Assembly: GCF_030908385.1 (NCBI RefSeq)
Contig: NZ_CP133091.1
Span: forward strand, 2,599,501-2,663,500
From: Mangrovimonas sp. YM274
Lineage (GTDB): Bacteria; Bacteroidota; Bacteroidia; Flavobacteriales; Flavobacteriaceae
DNA length: 64,000 bases
Reading direction: 5' to 3'
The position numbers and the translations under genes are program-made. The notes beneath the pieces were generated by a model. The model ran no database searches. It worked only from the letters and a program-made list of their open reading frames with translations, and was not told where the DNA came from. Each line of letters starts with the position of its first letter. Position 1 is the first letter of the stretch. Shown here one piece after another: positions 55,552 to 64,000 of this stretch.

Positions 55552-58500
55552 TTAAAATGTTACGTTTAATCCAAGCATAAAGTTTCTTGTTGTAGGAACA
55601 TTGGTTCCAATTGTCGGTATTCCTCTAGAAATATTGGTCGTATTTACTGCTACGTTTTGACGCGTTCCATTATTATTAACTCCTGAATTGGTTTCTGGAT
55701 CCATCCCAGATTCGTCATGAAAATCTGAAAATAATACAAATGGGTTTTGTACCGTTGCATATAGGCGAAGTCTTTCGAACCCAGCTCTTTTAAATGCGTC
55801 CTGTTCAAAATTATATCCCAATGTCATGGCGCGCACTTTTAAATAAGACCCGTCAAAATACCCTAAAGTACTAGCATATTTTTGGTTATCCCCACTTTGT
55901 ATTCCTCCCGGCGCCGGATATTTGGCATCGGTATTGGTAGGTGTCCAATAATCAACATCCACATTATTTGTTCTACCCGTTAATAAATTAAGATAACCAT
56001 TACCAGAATATAAGGTACTTACAAGAATACCGCCGCTTTGGAAAGCTCCTACCATACTAAAATCTAAATTCTTATAAGCAAAACGGGTACTGAAACCACC
56101 TTGAAAATCTGGGGTAGGGTCTATAATTTTTCTATCATCTGGACCAATTTCCCTTACAGGAGATCCATCCTCATTATACTCTCCAGTATAGCGCACTTTA
56201 ATCATACCGGCATTACCACCTGGCTCTAAAGTTTGTAGATATTGATAATCTGGGTCAGATTCATTCCAAAGCCCTATATACTCATAATCATAAATCACAT
56301 TAATTGGAGACCCCACAAACCAAAGAGCGCCTTCGTTTTCAGTTTGGCCTGTAGTCAATGAAACAATTTCGTTTTCATTGCGATAAAGGTTGAACCCTAC
56401 ATCCCATGAAAAATCTTCATTTTGTATAATGGTACCATTAAGCGCTATTTCAAAACCTTTGTTTTGAGTCTCCGCAAGATTACTGGTTACACTGGATACA
56501 CCAGAGGTGTTAGGCAGAGGAAGGCTATATAAAATATCGCTGGTATCTGTAATATAGTATTCAAACGAACCTGATAAACGGTTTCTAAACAAATCAAAAT
56601 CCAAACCAAAGTTATAGGTTTCTGAAAACTCCCAACCTAAACCTGGATTAGGCAATTGGGTTACATAGTAACCTGTAGCATATACGTCATCAAAGTTGTA
56701 ATTTACTGTACTTAAAGTACCCTGAACTGAATAAGGCTCCACGGCCTGATTAGAAGTCTCTCCATAACCCGCACGCAGTTTAAGTAAGTTTACCCACTCC
56801 ACATTTTCCATAAAAGCTTCATTACCTATGTTCCATCCTACGGAAACTGCCGGATACGTAAACCACTTATAACCAGGAGCCAATCTAGAAGAACCATCTG
56901 TACGCACAGTAGCCGTAATCATATAACGTCTGTCGTATTGGTACATAGCTCTGGCCATGTAAGATAACAACCCATTAACACTGTAACCGGTGCCATAGCT
57001 TGTAATATCTTCAGAAAGTGCTGAATCCAAATTATACCATAAGGAATACTCATCTGGAATATTTCGAACCGTTAGGCCTACATTGTCATATTGCGTTTCT
57101 TGTGACGAGAACAATCCAACAAAATTAACCTCATGCTTTTCAGCAAATGTTCTATCAAAAATTAATTGGTTTTCTATTACATAATCTCTTGTAATTGAGC
57201 TATTGTAGCTTGCAGAAGAAGGATTTTCTGGGTTATAGTTAAACACTCCCTCACCTGTAAAGTTACCATCTCTACTGGTGCGAAAATTCAATCCAACATT
57301 TAAACGATATTTTAAACCTTCAAGCCAAGGAATCTTAACTTCCCCATAGATATTGTTGTAAGAACCAAAATCCAGCTGCTCATTAGCTCTACCGTCGCCA
57401 ATTCGGTTAATTTCATTCCTCGTAGGAATCCATAATTGGTCGGCCTCCGTTTGAAGGCGAACAGATTCAAGAAAATTCCCGTTTTCATCATAAGGACTTA
57501 AAAGCGGTGATGCACCTAATGAAATACCAACATAACTACTAGCTTTATTGTAGTTTGTTACCGAATTTAAACCGAAACGGAATAACGTACCAACCTCCTG
57601 GTCAATCTGAGCCCGCAAGGAATACCTTTGAAAATCATCTCCTGGCACAACAGAGGTTTCTTTAAAATACCCTAAACCAACATTATAAGACCCCTTTTCG
57701 GTTCCTCCCTGCACACTTATATCATGTGAAGTTTGAAGCCCCGTACCATATAACAAATCTTGCCAATCTGTATCATTAGAAAGGGCCTCATCCCCTCCCA
57801 TGTTAAATAGAGGAGTTCCATTATTGTTAGCTGCAACATCTGCCCGTAATTGAATTAATTGAGCGGCATTCATCATCGGGTATTTAGCAAAAACCTCTTT
57901 TGTTGCATAATAGGTATTGTATGAAAACCTTGCTTTTTGCCCTTTAGAACCAGACTTTGTGGTTATCAAAATAACACCATTTGCTCCCCTTGAACCATAA
58001 ATGGCTGTAGCGGAAGCATCTTTCAAGATGTCCAGACTTGCAATGTCGTTGGGATTAATGTCACTAAGCCCTCCAGAAAAAGGAATCCCATTAAGAACAA
58101 TTAATGGATCATTGTTTCCCGAAAGTGAACGCACACCACGAATACGGATTTGTGGCGAGGCACCTGGTCTGGTACTGGTATTGGAAATTTGAACCCCAGC
58201 AGCACGTCCTTGAAGCGCATCCTGAAAATTAGCCGTTTGTACTTGGTTTAAGTCTTCCCCTTTAATGGAAACCATAGACCCGGTAACAGCTTCTTTTTTC
58301 TGAGTACCATATCCTACTACAACAACTTCCTCTAGTTGAGCAAGATCTTCTTGTAAGGTAACATTAATGGTACGCTGTCCATCAACAGCAATTTCCTGAG
58401 TAACATATCCAAGATAACTAAAAACTAAGGTCGCATTAGAACCAACATTATTTAGGGTATAGTTACCATCAAAATCGGTAGCGGTTCCTGTTGAAGTTCC

Positions 58501-58665
58501 TTTTACAATAATACTAACGCCTATCAAAGGGCCATTGGCATCGGCAACCTTTCCCGAAACACTCACCGTTTGTGCGTTTGCTGCCAAAGCAAAGGCCATG
58601 AGCAGCAATGTTAATAACCCCTTTTGGAGTTTGTTCCTGTAATTACTTTTGATTTGATCGGTCAT
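55552..58665 (-). CDS. SusC/RagA-family TonB-dependent transporter
   Basis: A 1037-residue outer-membrane receptor: signal peptide to about residue 31, carboxypeptidase-regulatory-like domain (VSGKVADANGPLIGVSIIVK), the TonB-box region LEEVVVVGYGTQKK, plug (IRIRGVRSLSGNNDPLIVL; GSRGANGVILITTKSG) and the barrel ending in NFMLGLNVTF. It imports oligosaccharides bound by SusD using TonB energy. The promoter carries a LacI-type operator rather than the sigma/anti-sigma or hybrid two-component control often seen for SusC genes; none of those regulators is encoded nearby. Confidence 0.97.
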   Translation of the reverse strand: MTDQIKSNYRNKLQKGLLTLLLMAFALAANAQTVSVSGKVADANGPLIGVSIIVKGTSTGTATDFDGNYTLNNVGSNATLVFSYLGYVTQEIAVDGQRTINVTLQEDLAQLEEVVVVGYGTQKKEAVTGSMVSIKGEDLNQVQTANFQDALQGRAAGVQISNTSTRPGASPQIRIRGVRSLSGNNDPLIVLNGIPFSGGLSDINPNDIASLDILKDASATAIYGSRGANGVILITTKSGSKGQKARFSYNTYYATKEVFAKYPMMNAAQLIQLRADVAANNNGTPLFNMGGDEALSNDTDWQDLLYGTGLQTSHDISVQGGTEKGSYNVGLGYFKETSVVPGDDFQRYSLRAQIDQEVGTLFRFGLNSVTNYNKASSYVGISLGASPLLSPYDENGNFLESVRLQTEADQLWIPTRNEINRIGDGRANEQLDFGSYNNIYGEVKIPWLEGLKYRLNVGLNFRTSRDGNFTGEGVFNYNPENPSSASYNSSITRDYVIENQLIFDRTFAEKHEVNFVGLFSSQETQYDNVGLTVRNIPDEYSLWYNLDSALSEDITSYGTGYSVNGLLSYMARAMYQYDRRYMITATVRTDGSSRLAPGYKWFTYPAVSVGWNIGNEAFMENVEWVNLLKLRAGYGETSNQAVEPYSVQGTLSTVNYNFDDVYATGYYVTQLPNPGLGWEFSETYNFGLDFDLFRNRLSGSFEYYITDTSDILYSLPLPNTSGVSSVTSNLAETQNKGFEIALNGTIIQNEDFSWDVGFNLYRNENEIVSLTTGQTENEGALWFVGSPINVIYDYEYIGLWNESDPDYQYLQTLEPGGNAGMIKVRYTGEYNEDGSPVREIGPDDRKIIDPTPDFQGGFSTRFAYKNLDFSMVGAFQSGGILVSTLYSGNGYLNLLTGRTNNVDVDYWTPTNTDAKYPAPGGIQSGDNQKYASTLGYFDGSYLKVRAMTLGYNFEQDAFKRAGFERLRLYATVQNPFVLFSDFHDESGMDPETNSGVNNNGTRQNVAVNTTNISRGIPTIGTNVPTTRNFMLGLNVTF

Positions 58666-58740
58666 TTTGTCAAAATATTAATTTAAGGTCTGTTAATTTA
58701 AGGTTATGGTATTTTTAACCTAGTATAATTTTGTTTTTGA

Positions 58741-58779
58741 TAAATATACGCAAATATTTCATTTACTCAATCGGTTGCG
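58741..58779 (-). promoter_or_regulatory. susC promoter and LacI-type operator
   Basis: On the minus strand TTG (58770-58768), 19-base spacer, TATATTTA (58748-58741, 7 of 8 to consensus), about 75 bases before susC. CAATCGGTTGC (58768-58778 on the plus strand) covers the TTG; it is identical to the 11-mer at 49544-49554. Confidence 0.72.
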
Positions 58780-58951
58780 TTATTTTTTTGTTAATTTTTT
58801 ACAACAACGCAATGCATATCAATAATTCAAGCGGAATTAAATTACGATATTCGCATAAAAATCAGTATTTTTACATATGTTAACAGTTGCTGATTTTATC
58901 ATTTTCTTCTAATTCGTTAACCTTAGTTCAACTTTTTTAAAGCGTTCCGTC

Positions 58952-59434
58952 ATGAAAAAACTACTTTCCTTATTAGCAATTTCTATGTTTATTGTGGCCT
59001 GTAACAACTCAAAATCCTCCAAAGTCACGGAAGCTATGGAGCCTTTAAAAAAAGACAACCTAGTCCCAAAAAAATCTTTGGAAGGAGCTTGGGAATTGGT
59101 TAGTTTTTATAATTATGAAGACAACAAAATAGTAGACTCCTTTCAAACCCGTGAAGGCTATAGACAGGTAAAAATGTATACCAAAACCAAAGTCATGTGG
59201 TGTAAAAATGTGCCCTCAGATTCCTCGGAATGGTTTGGTTATGGCCGTTACGAAATTAATGGAGATACACTCACCGAAGTGCTAGACTATGGCTCTAGAG
59301 TCATGACCAAAATTATCGATTTAAAAACCGCATTCAACAACGAACTACATTTGGGAGAAGACAGCTTTACCCAAATTGAGATTGACGATGAAGGAAATCG
59401 TATTTATTCAGAAAACTACCGACGTATCGAGTAA
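58952..59434 (+). CDS. Lipocalin-like small lipoprotein, hypothetical
   Basis: A 160-residue lipoprotein (SMFIVACNNS, Cys17) with a linker and one beta-rich domain starting KSLEGAWELVSFYNYED, as in lipocalin-like or DUF4488 proteins that begin with 'L.G.W.L'. The later RYEINGDTLTEVLDYGSR supports a small barrel. It is divergent from susC and stands alone before the sulfatase. Ligand and role unknown. Confidence 0.65.
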   Translation: MKKLLSLLAISMFIVACNNSKSSKVTEAMEPLKKDNLVPKKSLEGAWELVSFYNYEDNKIVDSFQTREGYRQVKMYTKTKVMWCKNVPSDSSEWFGYGRYEINGDTLTEVLDYGSRVMTKIIDLKTAFNNELHLGEDSFTQIEIDDEGNRIYSENYRRIE

Positions 59435-59884
59435 ATGGTCATATTGACCTCTACCCCTTTAATTTACCCTACAAAAATGTTTGAACCTTAAATACATCGG
59501 TTTGACCTTACCCACCTTATTTCTATTTCAAAAAATAACTCTAGGCTTACATTCCTTTTGATTATGCCTTCCAAAAGAAACGCCTTCAAAACCAACATCC
59601 CAACACCCTCTTAACAAACACATTATAAGATACTTGAAAATATTAACACATGTTATCAAGTATACTTTTTTAAAATTTTGCAACATAAGCCATTCAAACT
59701 AAAAAATTCACAAATAATTCCGATTAAACCAAAAACAACTTCACAATAAGCTAATTATCAACACTTTGCGATAAAAATTTAACTTGATTTGTTTATATTA
59801 GACACAGATTACCAGTCCCACTACCATTCTCCCCCCCTACTTTACAGCTATTAATCAATAACCTTTTAATTAATCCCAAAAATC
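59435..59884 (+). other. 450-base intergenic region before the sulfatase
   Basis: AT-rich, with no open frame, strong hairpin or operator copy that I could find. The sulfatase promoter must be within it but I cannot place it. Confidence 0.5.
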
Positions 59885-61447
59885 ATGAAACAACAACTTC
59901 ACCCACTAAAGTTGTTTTTATTGTTGTTACTGATGCCTTTATGCTCTTTCAGTCAGGAAAAACCAAACATTTTGGTTATCTGGGGCGACGATATTGGTAC
60001 CTGGAACATTAGTCACAACAACCGCGGTATGATGGGCTACAAAACCCCAAACATCGACCGAATTGCTAAAGAAGGCCTTGCCTTCACCGATTATTATGCA
60101 CAGCAAAGTTGTACCGCCGGTCGGGCAGCTTTTATTGGCGGCAATGTGCCCGTAAGAACAGGAATGACCAAAGTAGGACTGCCAGGAGCTGCCCAGGGTT
60201 GGCAAAAAACAGATGTCACCATGGCAACCGTTTTAAAAAGTCAAGGTTATGTCACTGGACAATTTGGAAAAAATCACCAAGGTGATTTAGACGAACACCT
60301 TCCTACCATGCATGGCTTTGATGAATTTTTAGGAAATCTATACCACCTAAATGCCGAAGAAGAACCTGAAAATTTTGATTATCCAAGAGATATGAAAATG
60401 AAAGACGGCAAAACCTTTTTGGAAAAATATGGACCAAGAGGAGTGCTTCATTGTTTGGCCGATGGCAAAGGAGGCCAACGTATTGAAGATACTGGACCTT
60501 TGACAAAAAAACGCATGGAAACCATTGATGACGAAACCGTAGCGGCAGCTAAAGATTTTATCAGAAAAGCGGTAAAAGACGGCAAGCGCTTTTTTGTCTG
60601 GTGGAATGGTACCCGTATGCACTTCCGAACCCATGTTAGGGAAGAACATCGCCATCCATGCAATGATGAATATACCGATGGTATGATAGAACACGACGGC
60701 AACGTTGGAGAGCTCTTGGATTTATTGGATGAATTGGGCATTACTAACAATACGGTGGTGATGTACTCCACAGACAATGGTCCTCACTACAACACTTGGC
60801 CGGATGCGGGGACCACACCTTTTAGAGGCGAGAAAAACTCCAACTGGGAAGGCGCTTACCGTGTACCAGCCTTTATTAAATGGCCCGGACATTTCCCTGC
60901 TGATAAAACTTTAAACGGGATTGTTTCCCATGAAGACTGGCTACCAACATTTGCAGCCATTGCAGGCGCTACAGACATTAAGGACAAACTAAAAAAAGGT
61001 GTCTCCTTAAATGGCAGAAGCTATAAAAATTATATCGATGGCTATAACATGGTTGATTATCTCTCCGGTAAAACAGAAGAGTGTCCTCGCCACGAATTCT
61101 GGTATGTGAACGATGATGGACAAATTGTTGCCGCACGATATGATGATTGGAAAATTGTCTTCCTTGAAAATCGTGGTGAAAAATTTGGCGTTTGGATGGA
61201 ACCATGGGTGGAACTCCGTGTCCCACTAGTTGAAAACCTTAGACGAGACCCTTTTGAAAAAGCTCAACACAATTCCAACACCTATTACGATTGGCTTTTG
61301 GACCGCGCTTATGTACTGGTTCCTGTTCAAGGTTTGGCTGCCAATTTCTTAATGACTATGAAGGACTATCCGCCTAGTCAAACTCCAGGCTCCTTCAATT
61401 TAAGTTCTGTTGAAGAAAAACTGAAACAAACCATAGGCGGCAATTAA
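59885..61447 (+). CDS. Formylglycine-dependent sulfatase (arylsulfatase type)
   Basis: A 520-residue exported S1-family sulfatase with signal peptide (FLLLLLMPLCSFSQ). Metal Asp35-Asp36 (WGDDIG) and the modification motif Cys76-Thr-Ala-Gly-Arg80 are present; Cys-type with Ala at the third position fits conversion to formylglycine. TDNGPHYNTWPDAG supplies the second metal site and EDWLPTFAAIAGA is a family block. No maturase is in this window. Its place beside a xylan locus suggests a sulfated glycan in the diet, but it may be unrelated to xylan. Confidence 0.92.
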   Translation: MKQQLHPLKLFLLLLLMPLCSFSQEKPNILVIWGDDIGTWNISHNNRGMMGYKTPNIDRIAKEGLAFTDYYAQQSCTAGRAAFIGGNVPVRTGMTKVGLPGAAQGWQKTDVTMATVLKSQGYVTGQFGKNHQGDLDEHLPTMHGFDEFLGNLYHLNAEEEPENFDYPRDMKMKDGKTFLEKYGPRGVLHCLADGKGGQRIEDTGPLTKKRMETIDDETVAAAKDFIRKAVKDGKRFFVWWNGTRMHFRTHVREEHRHPCNDEYTDGMIEHDGNVGELLDLLDELGITNNTVVMYSTDNGPHYNTWPDAGTTPFRGEKNSNWEGAYRVPAFIKWPGHFPADKTLNGIVSHEDWLPTFAAIAGATDIKDKLKKGVSLNGRSYKNYIDGYNMVDYLSGKTEECPRHEFWYVNDDGQIVAARYDDWKIVFLENRGEKFGVWMEPWVELRVPLVENLRRDPFEKAQHNSNTYYDWLLDRAYVLVPVQGLAANFLMTMKDYPPSQTPGSFNLSSVEEKLKQTIGGN

Positions 61448-61504
61448 AATGATTTTTAAGAGAGAACTATTCCAGTAACTTCTATTTAACATATCGTTAC
61501 TGTC

Positions 61505-61537
61505 AAAAAAAAAGAGCCTTTAAGGCTCTTTTTTTTA
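61505..61537 (+). terminator. Bidirectional terminator between sulfatase and HMA gene
   Basis: AAAAAGAGCCTT / AAGGCTCTTTTT with A and T runs; it overlaps the stop codon of the convergent HMA gene. Confidence 0.85.
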
Positions 61538-61975
61538 GTGATGCATCTCAGAATGCTCTTCTGCTTTCACTTCCCCTGATTGGTTCATTGCCATACTATG
61601 GTCGTATTGGCAACAACCTGGCAAATTTTTGTAAGCCTCTTCATCCCCTGATACTTGCTCCGTATCATATCCGGAAGCTGCAATAACTTGATGAATAGCC
61701 ATTACATCGGTTTTAGAACCATCAAAAGACACATCTATTTTCTTTTTATCCACATCCCAATTGGCACTGGATACCCCATCCACCTTGTTCACCGCCGTTT
61801 CAATGGTGGTTTTACACATTCCGCAATTACCTCGCACGCCAAAAGACACATCGGTCATGGCGATGTCTTTGGATACTTCAGTTGTTGTTACTTCAGCCTC
61901 TTGTTTGGCCTCTTGCTTACAACTTGTCAATCCCAATGCCACTATAGCGGCAACACTTAAAATTACTTTTTGCAT
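61535..61975 (-). CDS. Exported heavy-metal-associated (HMA) domain lipoprotein
   Basis: A 146-residue lipoprotein (ALGLTSC, Cys19) with one HMA domain; the metal motif is GNCGMC (Cys51, Cys54), a variant of the usual GMTCxxC. The tail has GCCQYDHSM and several His/Met residues ending SEMHH, which may add copper sites. It is the last gene in the metal-efflux operon, 34 bases after the adaptor gene. A periplasmic copper (or other soft metal) carrier that hands ions to the RND system is likely. Confidence 0.88.
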   Translation of the reverse strand: MQKVILSVAAIVALGLTSCKQEAKQEAEVTTTEVSKDIAMTDVSFGVRGNCGMCKTTIETAVNKVDGVSSANWDVDKKKIDVSFDGSKTDVMAIHQVIAASGYDTEQVSGDEEAYKNLPGCCQYDHSMAMNQSGEVKAEEHSEMHH

Positions 61976-62009
61976 TGTTTAAAATTTATTGATTATTACT
62001 TAAGTTAAT

Positions 62010-63782
62010 TTATTCTATGATTTCAGTGACTTCACCACAACTTAGCATGGCATTTCCAAAATAAGGGTTAATGACCCTTTCTTCCTTGCTCAACCAATAA
62101 CCTCCTTTATTGTCATCAGCCATTGGACAAAATTCCACATACACTTTTTCAGTTACCCCAAAAAGCTGAACGGTATGGATGAGCTGCTGTGATAAATACT
62201 TGAAATGATCCCTTTGCGTTTTTAAATCCTTAGATTTTGAAATGGACAAGGCCGAAGAATTCAAAGTCTTTTCCAATGACATCCATTGCGTATGGGCGTT
62301 TCCTTTAACCAAACTCATATCTACACCTTCCAATTCATTCAACATAGTTTTCGAGGCAAGGGTAATATATTTTGCATCCTCCTTAACCAAAGCATTTTTA
62401 AGGTCAATATAAGCATCGTACACCTGCTGTAACTGTTGCTGAAATTCCTTAGAAACAGTCAATCGTTTGTAGGTCGCCATTTCATTTTCAGGAGTACTTT
62501 CTTTATCGCGTTCCAATCCCCCATGACCTCCATGCCCCGTGGGGACCTTTCCTCCTGCCGCATTCATCATGGATTTCTTCCCCTGCAATTGTGCCGCAGC
62601 ATCCACCGTAAAGGTACCATTGCTTACAATTTCGTTACCTGAATACAGACCTTCCAATACTTCAAATTGGTCTCCACTACGATTGCCCAAAACCACCTCT
62701 CGCATTTCAAAAACAGGTTGATTCGGGTTGGTTTTCACATACACCACTGAACGTTTTCCTGTCCAAAGAACGGCAGAAGCTGGGATACTTAAGGAAGTTT
62801 TGCCTTCTGCTACTTTATGAATTTGCGCCTCAACAAACATCCCCGGTTTCAGTAGTTTGTCTTCATTATTCAAAACGACTCTTAAGCCAACCGTCCTTGT
62901 TTGGCTATTCAAAACAGGATCGATAAAATCTACAGTACCTTGAAATTCTTTATTGGGATAGGCATTACTGCCAATCATCACTTCCTGCCCGTTTTTAAAT
63001 AAATCCACCTGATTTTCGTACACGTCAAAATTTGCCCAAACCGTTTGGAGATTGGCTATTTTCAATAAAGGCTGCCCTTGTTTGATGTAATCGCCTTGAC
63101 TTACCAATTTTTCAGTCACCGTACCAGATACGGTAGCATAGACCGGAATATGTTCCTGAACGTTTCCTGAAGTTTCAATGGCATCAATTTGCTTCTCTGA
63201 AAGTTTCCATAGTTTCAGCTTATTCCGAACCGCCTGGTACAATGCCGGTTGTGATGCTTTTAAAGACGCTGCCGTGAGAAGTTCCTGTTGGGCAGCATAC
63301 AATTCAGGTGAATAAATAGTAGCCAACAATTGCCCTTTTTGCACGGTTTCTCCCGTAAAATTTACATTAAGGCGCTCAATGCGCCCCGACACATAAGACA
63401 CTTGTACGGCATTGGCCGCTTCATTTTCAACAATCCTACCTGATAATTTAGTGGTTCTTCCTTTTCCAGTTCCTTCACCAACAACACTGGTTTGAATATT
63501 AGCCAAGGCCATAGCATTATCCGTAAGCTTAAATTGGTCTGCTGTGAGTCCGTCTGCCCCTGCCTCGGCAGGAATTAAATCCATACCACAAATAGGGCAA
63601 TCCCCTGGTTCTGGTTGCATGATTTGAGGATGCATGGAACAGGTCCACATTTGAGTATTCGCCTGATGTTCTTCTTGACTTGGCTGAGTAAGCTCTTTCG
63701 AGCTTCCGCCAAACAAGAGCCAGCCCAACAGTACCCCAGTCAAGAGCACCACAACATATAAGAACAGTTTATTAGTTTTCAT
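62010..63782 (-). CDS. RND efflux periplasmic adaptor, CusB type, with metal-binding N-terminus and DUF3347 tail
   Basis: A 590-residue membrane-fusion protein: N-terminal helix, a YHS-like heavy-metal-binding domain (MWTCSMHPQIM with Cys48, and DCPICGMDLIP with Cys62 and Cys65), the HlyD/CusB lipoyl and barrel region (IVENEAANAVQVSYVSGRIE ... VWANFDVYENQVDLF), then a C-terminal DUF3347 domain (about residues 440-590) ending in FCPMADDNKGGYWLS. It joins an inner-membrane CusA-type pump to an outer-membrane channel for Cu/Ag export. The pump gene must lie outside the window. HMA genes flank it on both sides. Confidence 0.93.
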   Translation of the reverse strand: MKTNKLFLYVVVLLTGVLLGWLLFGGSSKELTQPSQEEHQANTQMWTCSMHPQIMQPEPGDCPICGMDLIPAEAGADGLTADQFKLTDNAMALANIQTSVVGEGTGKGRTTKLSGRIVENEAANAVQVSYVSGRIERLNVNFTGETVQKGQLLATIYSPELYAAQQELLTAASLKASQPALYQAVRNKLKLWKLSEKQIDAIETSGNVQEHIPVYATVSGTVTEKLVSQGDYIKQGQPLLKIANLQTVWANFDVYENQVDLFKNGQEVMIGSNAYPNKEFQGTVDFIDPVLNSQTRTVGLRVVLNNEDKLLKPGMFVEAQIHKVAEGKTSLSIPASAVLWTGKRSVVYVKTNPNQPVFEMREVVLGNRSGDQFEVLEGLYSGNEIVSNGTFTVDAAAQLQGKKSMMNAAGGKVPTGHGGHGGLERDKESTPENEMATYKRLTVSKEFQQQLQQVYDAYIDLKNALVKEDAKYITLASKTMLNELEGVDMSLVKGNAHTQWMSLEKTLNSSALSISKSKDLKTQRDHFKYLSQQLIHTVQLFGVTEKVYVEFCPMADDNKGGYWLSKEERVINPYFGNAMLSCGEVTEIIE

Positions 63783-63805
63783 TTGATTTTTTTTTAGTAT
63801 TAATA

Positions 63806-64000
63806 CTAGCCTTCCTCAATTTGATACCTTTCGCCAATAGCTTTTAAGGCCGTTTGAAATAGCTCAACAGAATAGGTTTCTCCATTTCAATTGCGGCCTG
63901 TGCTGCTTCCAGATCCACAACAACCTGTACTACCCCATCCACTTTGGAGAGGATTGTTGCCACATGACTGCTGCAACCGCTACAGGTCATTCCTTGTATA
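63806..64000 (-). pseudogene. HMA-domain gene, 3' part, probable frameshift
   Basis: The frame entering from beyond 64000 encodes IQGMTCSGCSSHVATIL, a canonical HMA metal motif, and continues to a TAA at 63844-63846. From about 63876 another frame continues the expected HMA fold (YSVELFQTALKAIGERYQ, end at 63806-63808). Deletion of one base near 63874-63878 would explain this. The stop is 23 bases before the adaptor gene, so it is the operon's upstream member. A sequencing error is possible; either way the intact product would be a small copper-chaperone-like protein or the end of a larger one. Confidence 0.7.

Noticed and set aside
1-64000. CRISPR arrays, tRNA/rRNA genes, IS elements, integrase or attachment sites
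   Set aside because: I looked for spaced direct repeats, transposase-like proteins and RNA-gene signatures and found none that I could support.

Overview
The window comes from a member of the Bacteroidota, almost certainly a Flavobacteriaceae. The evidence is a SusC/SusD pair, many lipoproteins of the 'CSNDD/CSSDD' type, AT-rich intergenic DNA, promoters of the TTG-N19-21-TAnnTTTG type, and families typical of this group (DUF3857, DUF2807 head-GIN, DUF6327, PspC-PadR, MbnP). I see no rRNA, tRNA, CRISPR, IS element, prophage or origin.

Positions 1-30000 are mostly chromosomal housekeeping and envelope genes. They hold the 3' end of a moxR AAA ATPase with a DUF58 partner and two DUF3857 proteins (one an intact transglutaminase-like enzyme, one apparently dead). 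A divergent dps/oxyR pair follows, then a copper-type module (small CNGKC protein, MbnP-like lipoprotein, MbnH-like di-haem peroxidase, outer-membrane barrel). After that come an AIM24-like protein, a DUF4442 hotdog protein, DUF4870, a PadR-PspC-DUF2807-DUF2807 set, an M2 peptidase, a PNGase F-like secreted protein, thioredoxin reductase and a DUF6327/holin-X/YtxH trio.

From about 23.5 kb to 58.7 kb the window is a large glucuronoxylan utilisation locus. Xylose catabolism is encoded by a GH43-xylB-xylA operon and an SSS-family symporter, with a LacI-type regulator divergent from it. A GH3 xylosidase is divergent from a run of GH67 alpha-glucuronidase, SDR oxidoreductase, mannonate dehydratase, GH115 alpha-glucuronidase and GH10 xylanase. 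Next are a second GH43, a SASA-CE4 double esterase, a carbamoyltransferase/DUF5989/SxtJ cassette, a CBM-bearing surface lipoprotein, an SGNH-TPR protein and SusD/SusC. The inferred flow is: GH10 and esterases open acetylated glucuronoxylan at the surface; SusC/D and the CBM lipoprotein bind and import oligosaccharides; GH115/GH67 remove (methyl)glucuronate; GH3/GH43 release xylose; XylA/XylB take xylose to xylulose-5-phosphate; the SDR and UxuA handle the glucuronate branch.

Three promoters of this locus (GH3/GH67, the CBM lipoprotein, susC) share a pseudo-palindrome, CAATCGKTTGC, lying on the -33 element. This predicts direct control by the LacI-family protein encoded at 30172-31200. That reading is mine from sequence and is not tested.

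The right end has a lipocalin-like lipoprotein, a formylglycine-type sulfatase, and a metal-efflux operon (HMA lipoprotein, CusB-type adaptor) headed by an HMA-domain reading frame that looks frameshifted at the window edge.
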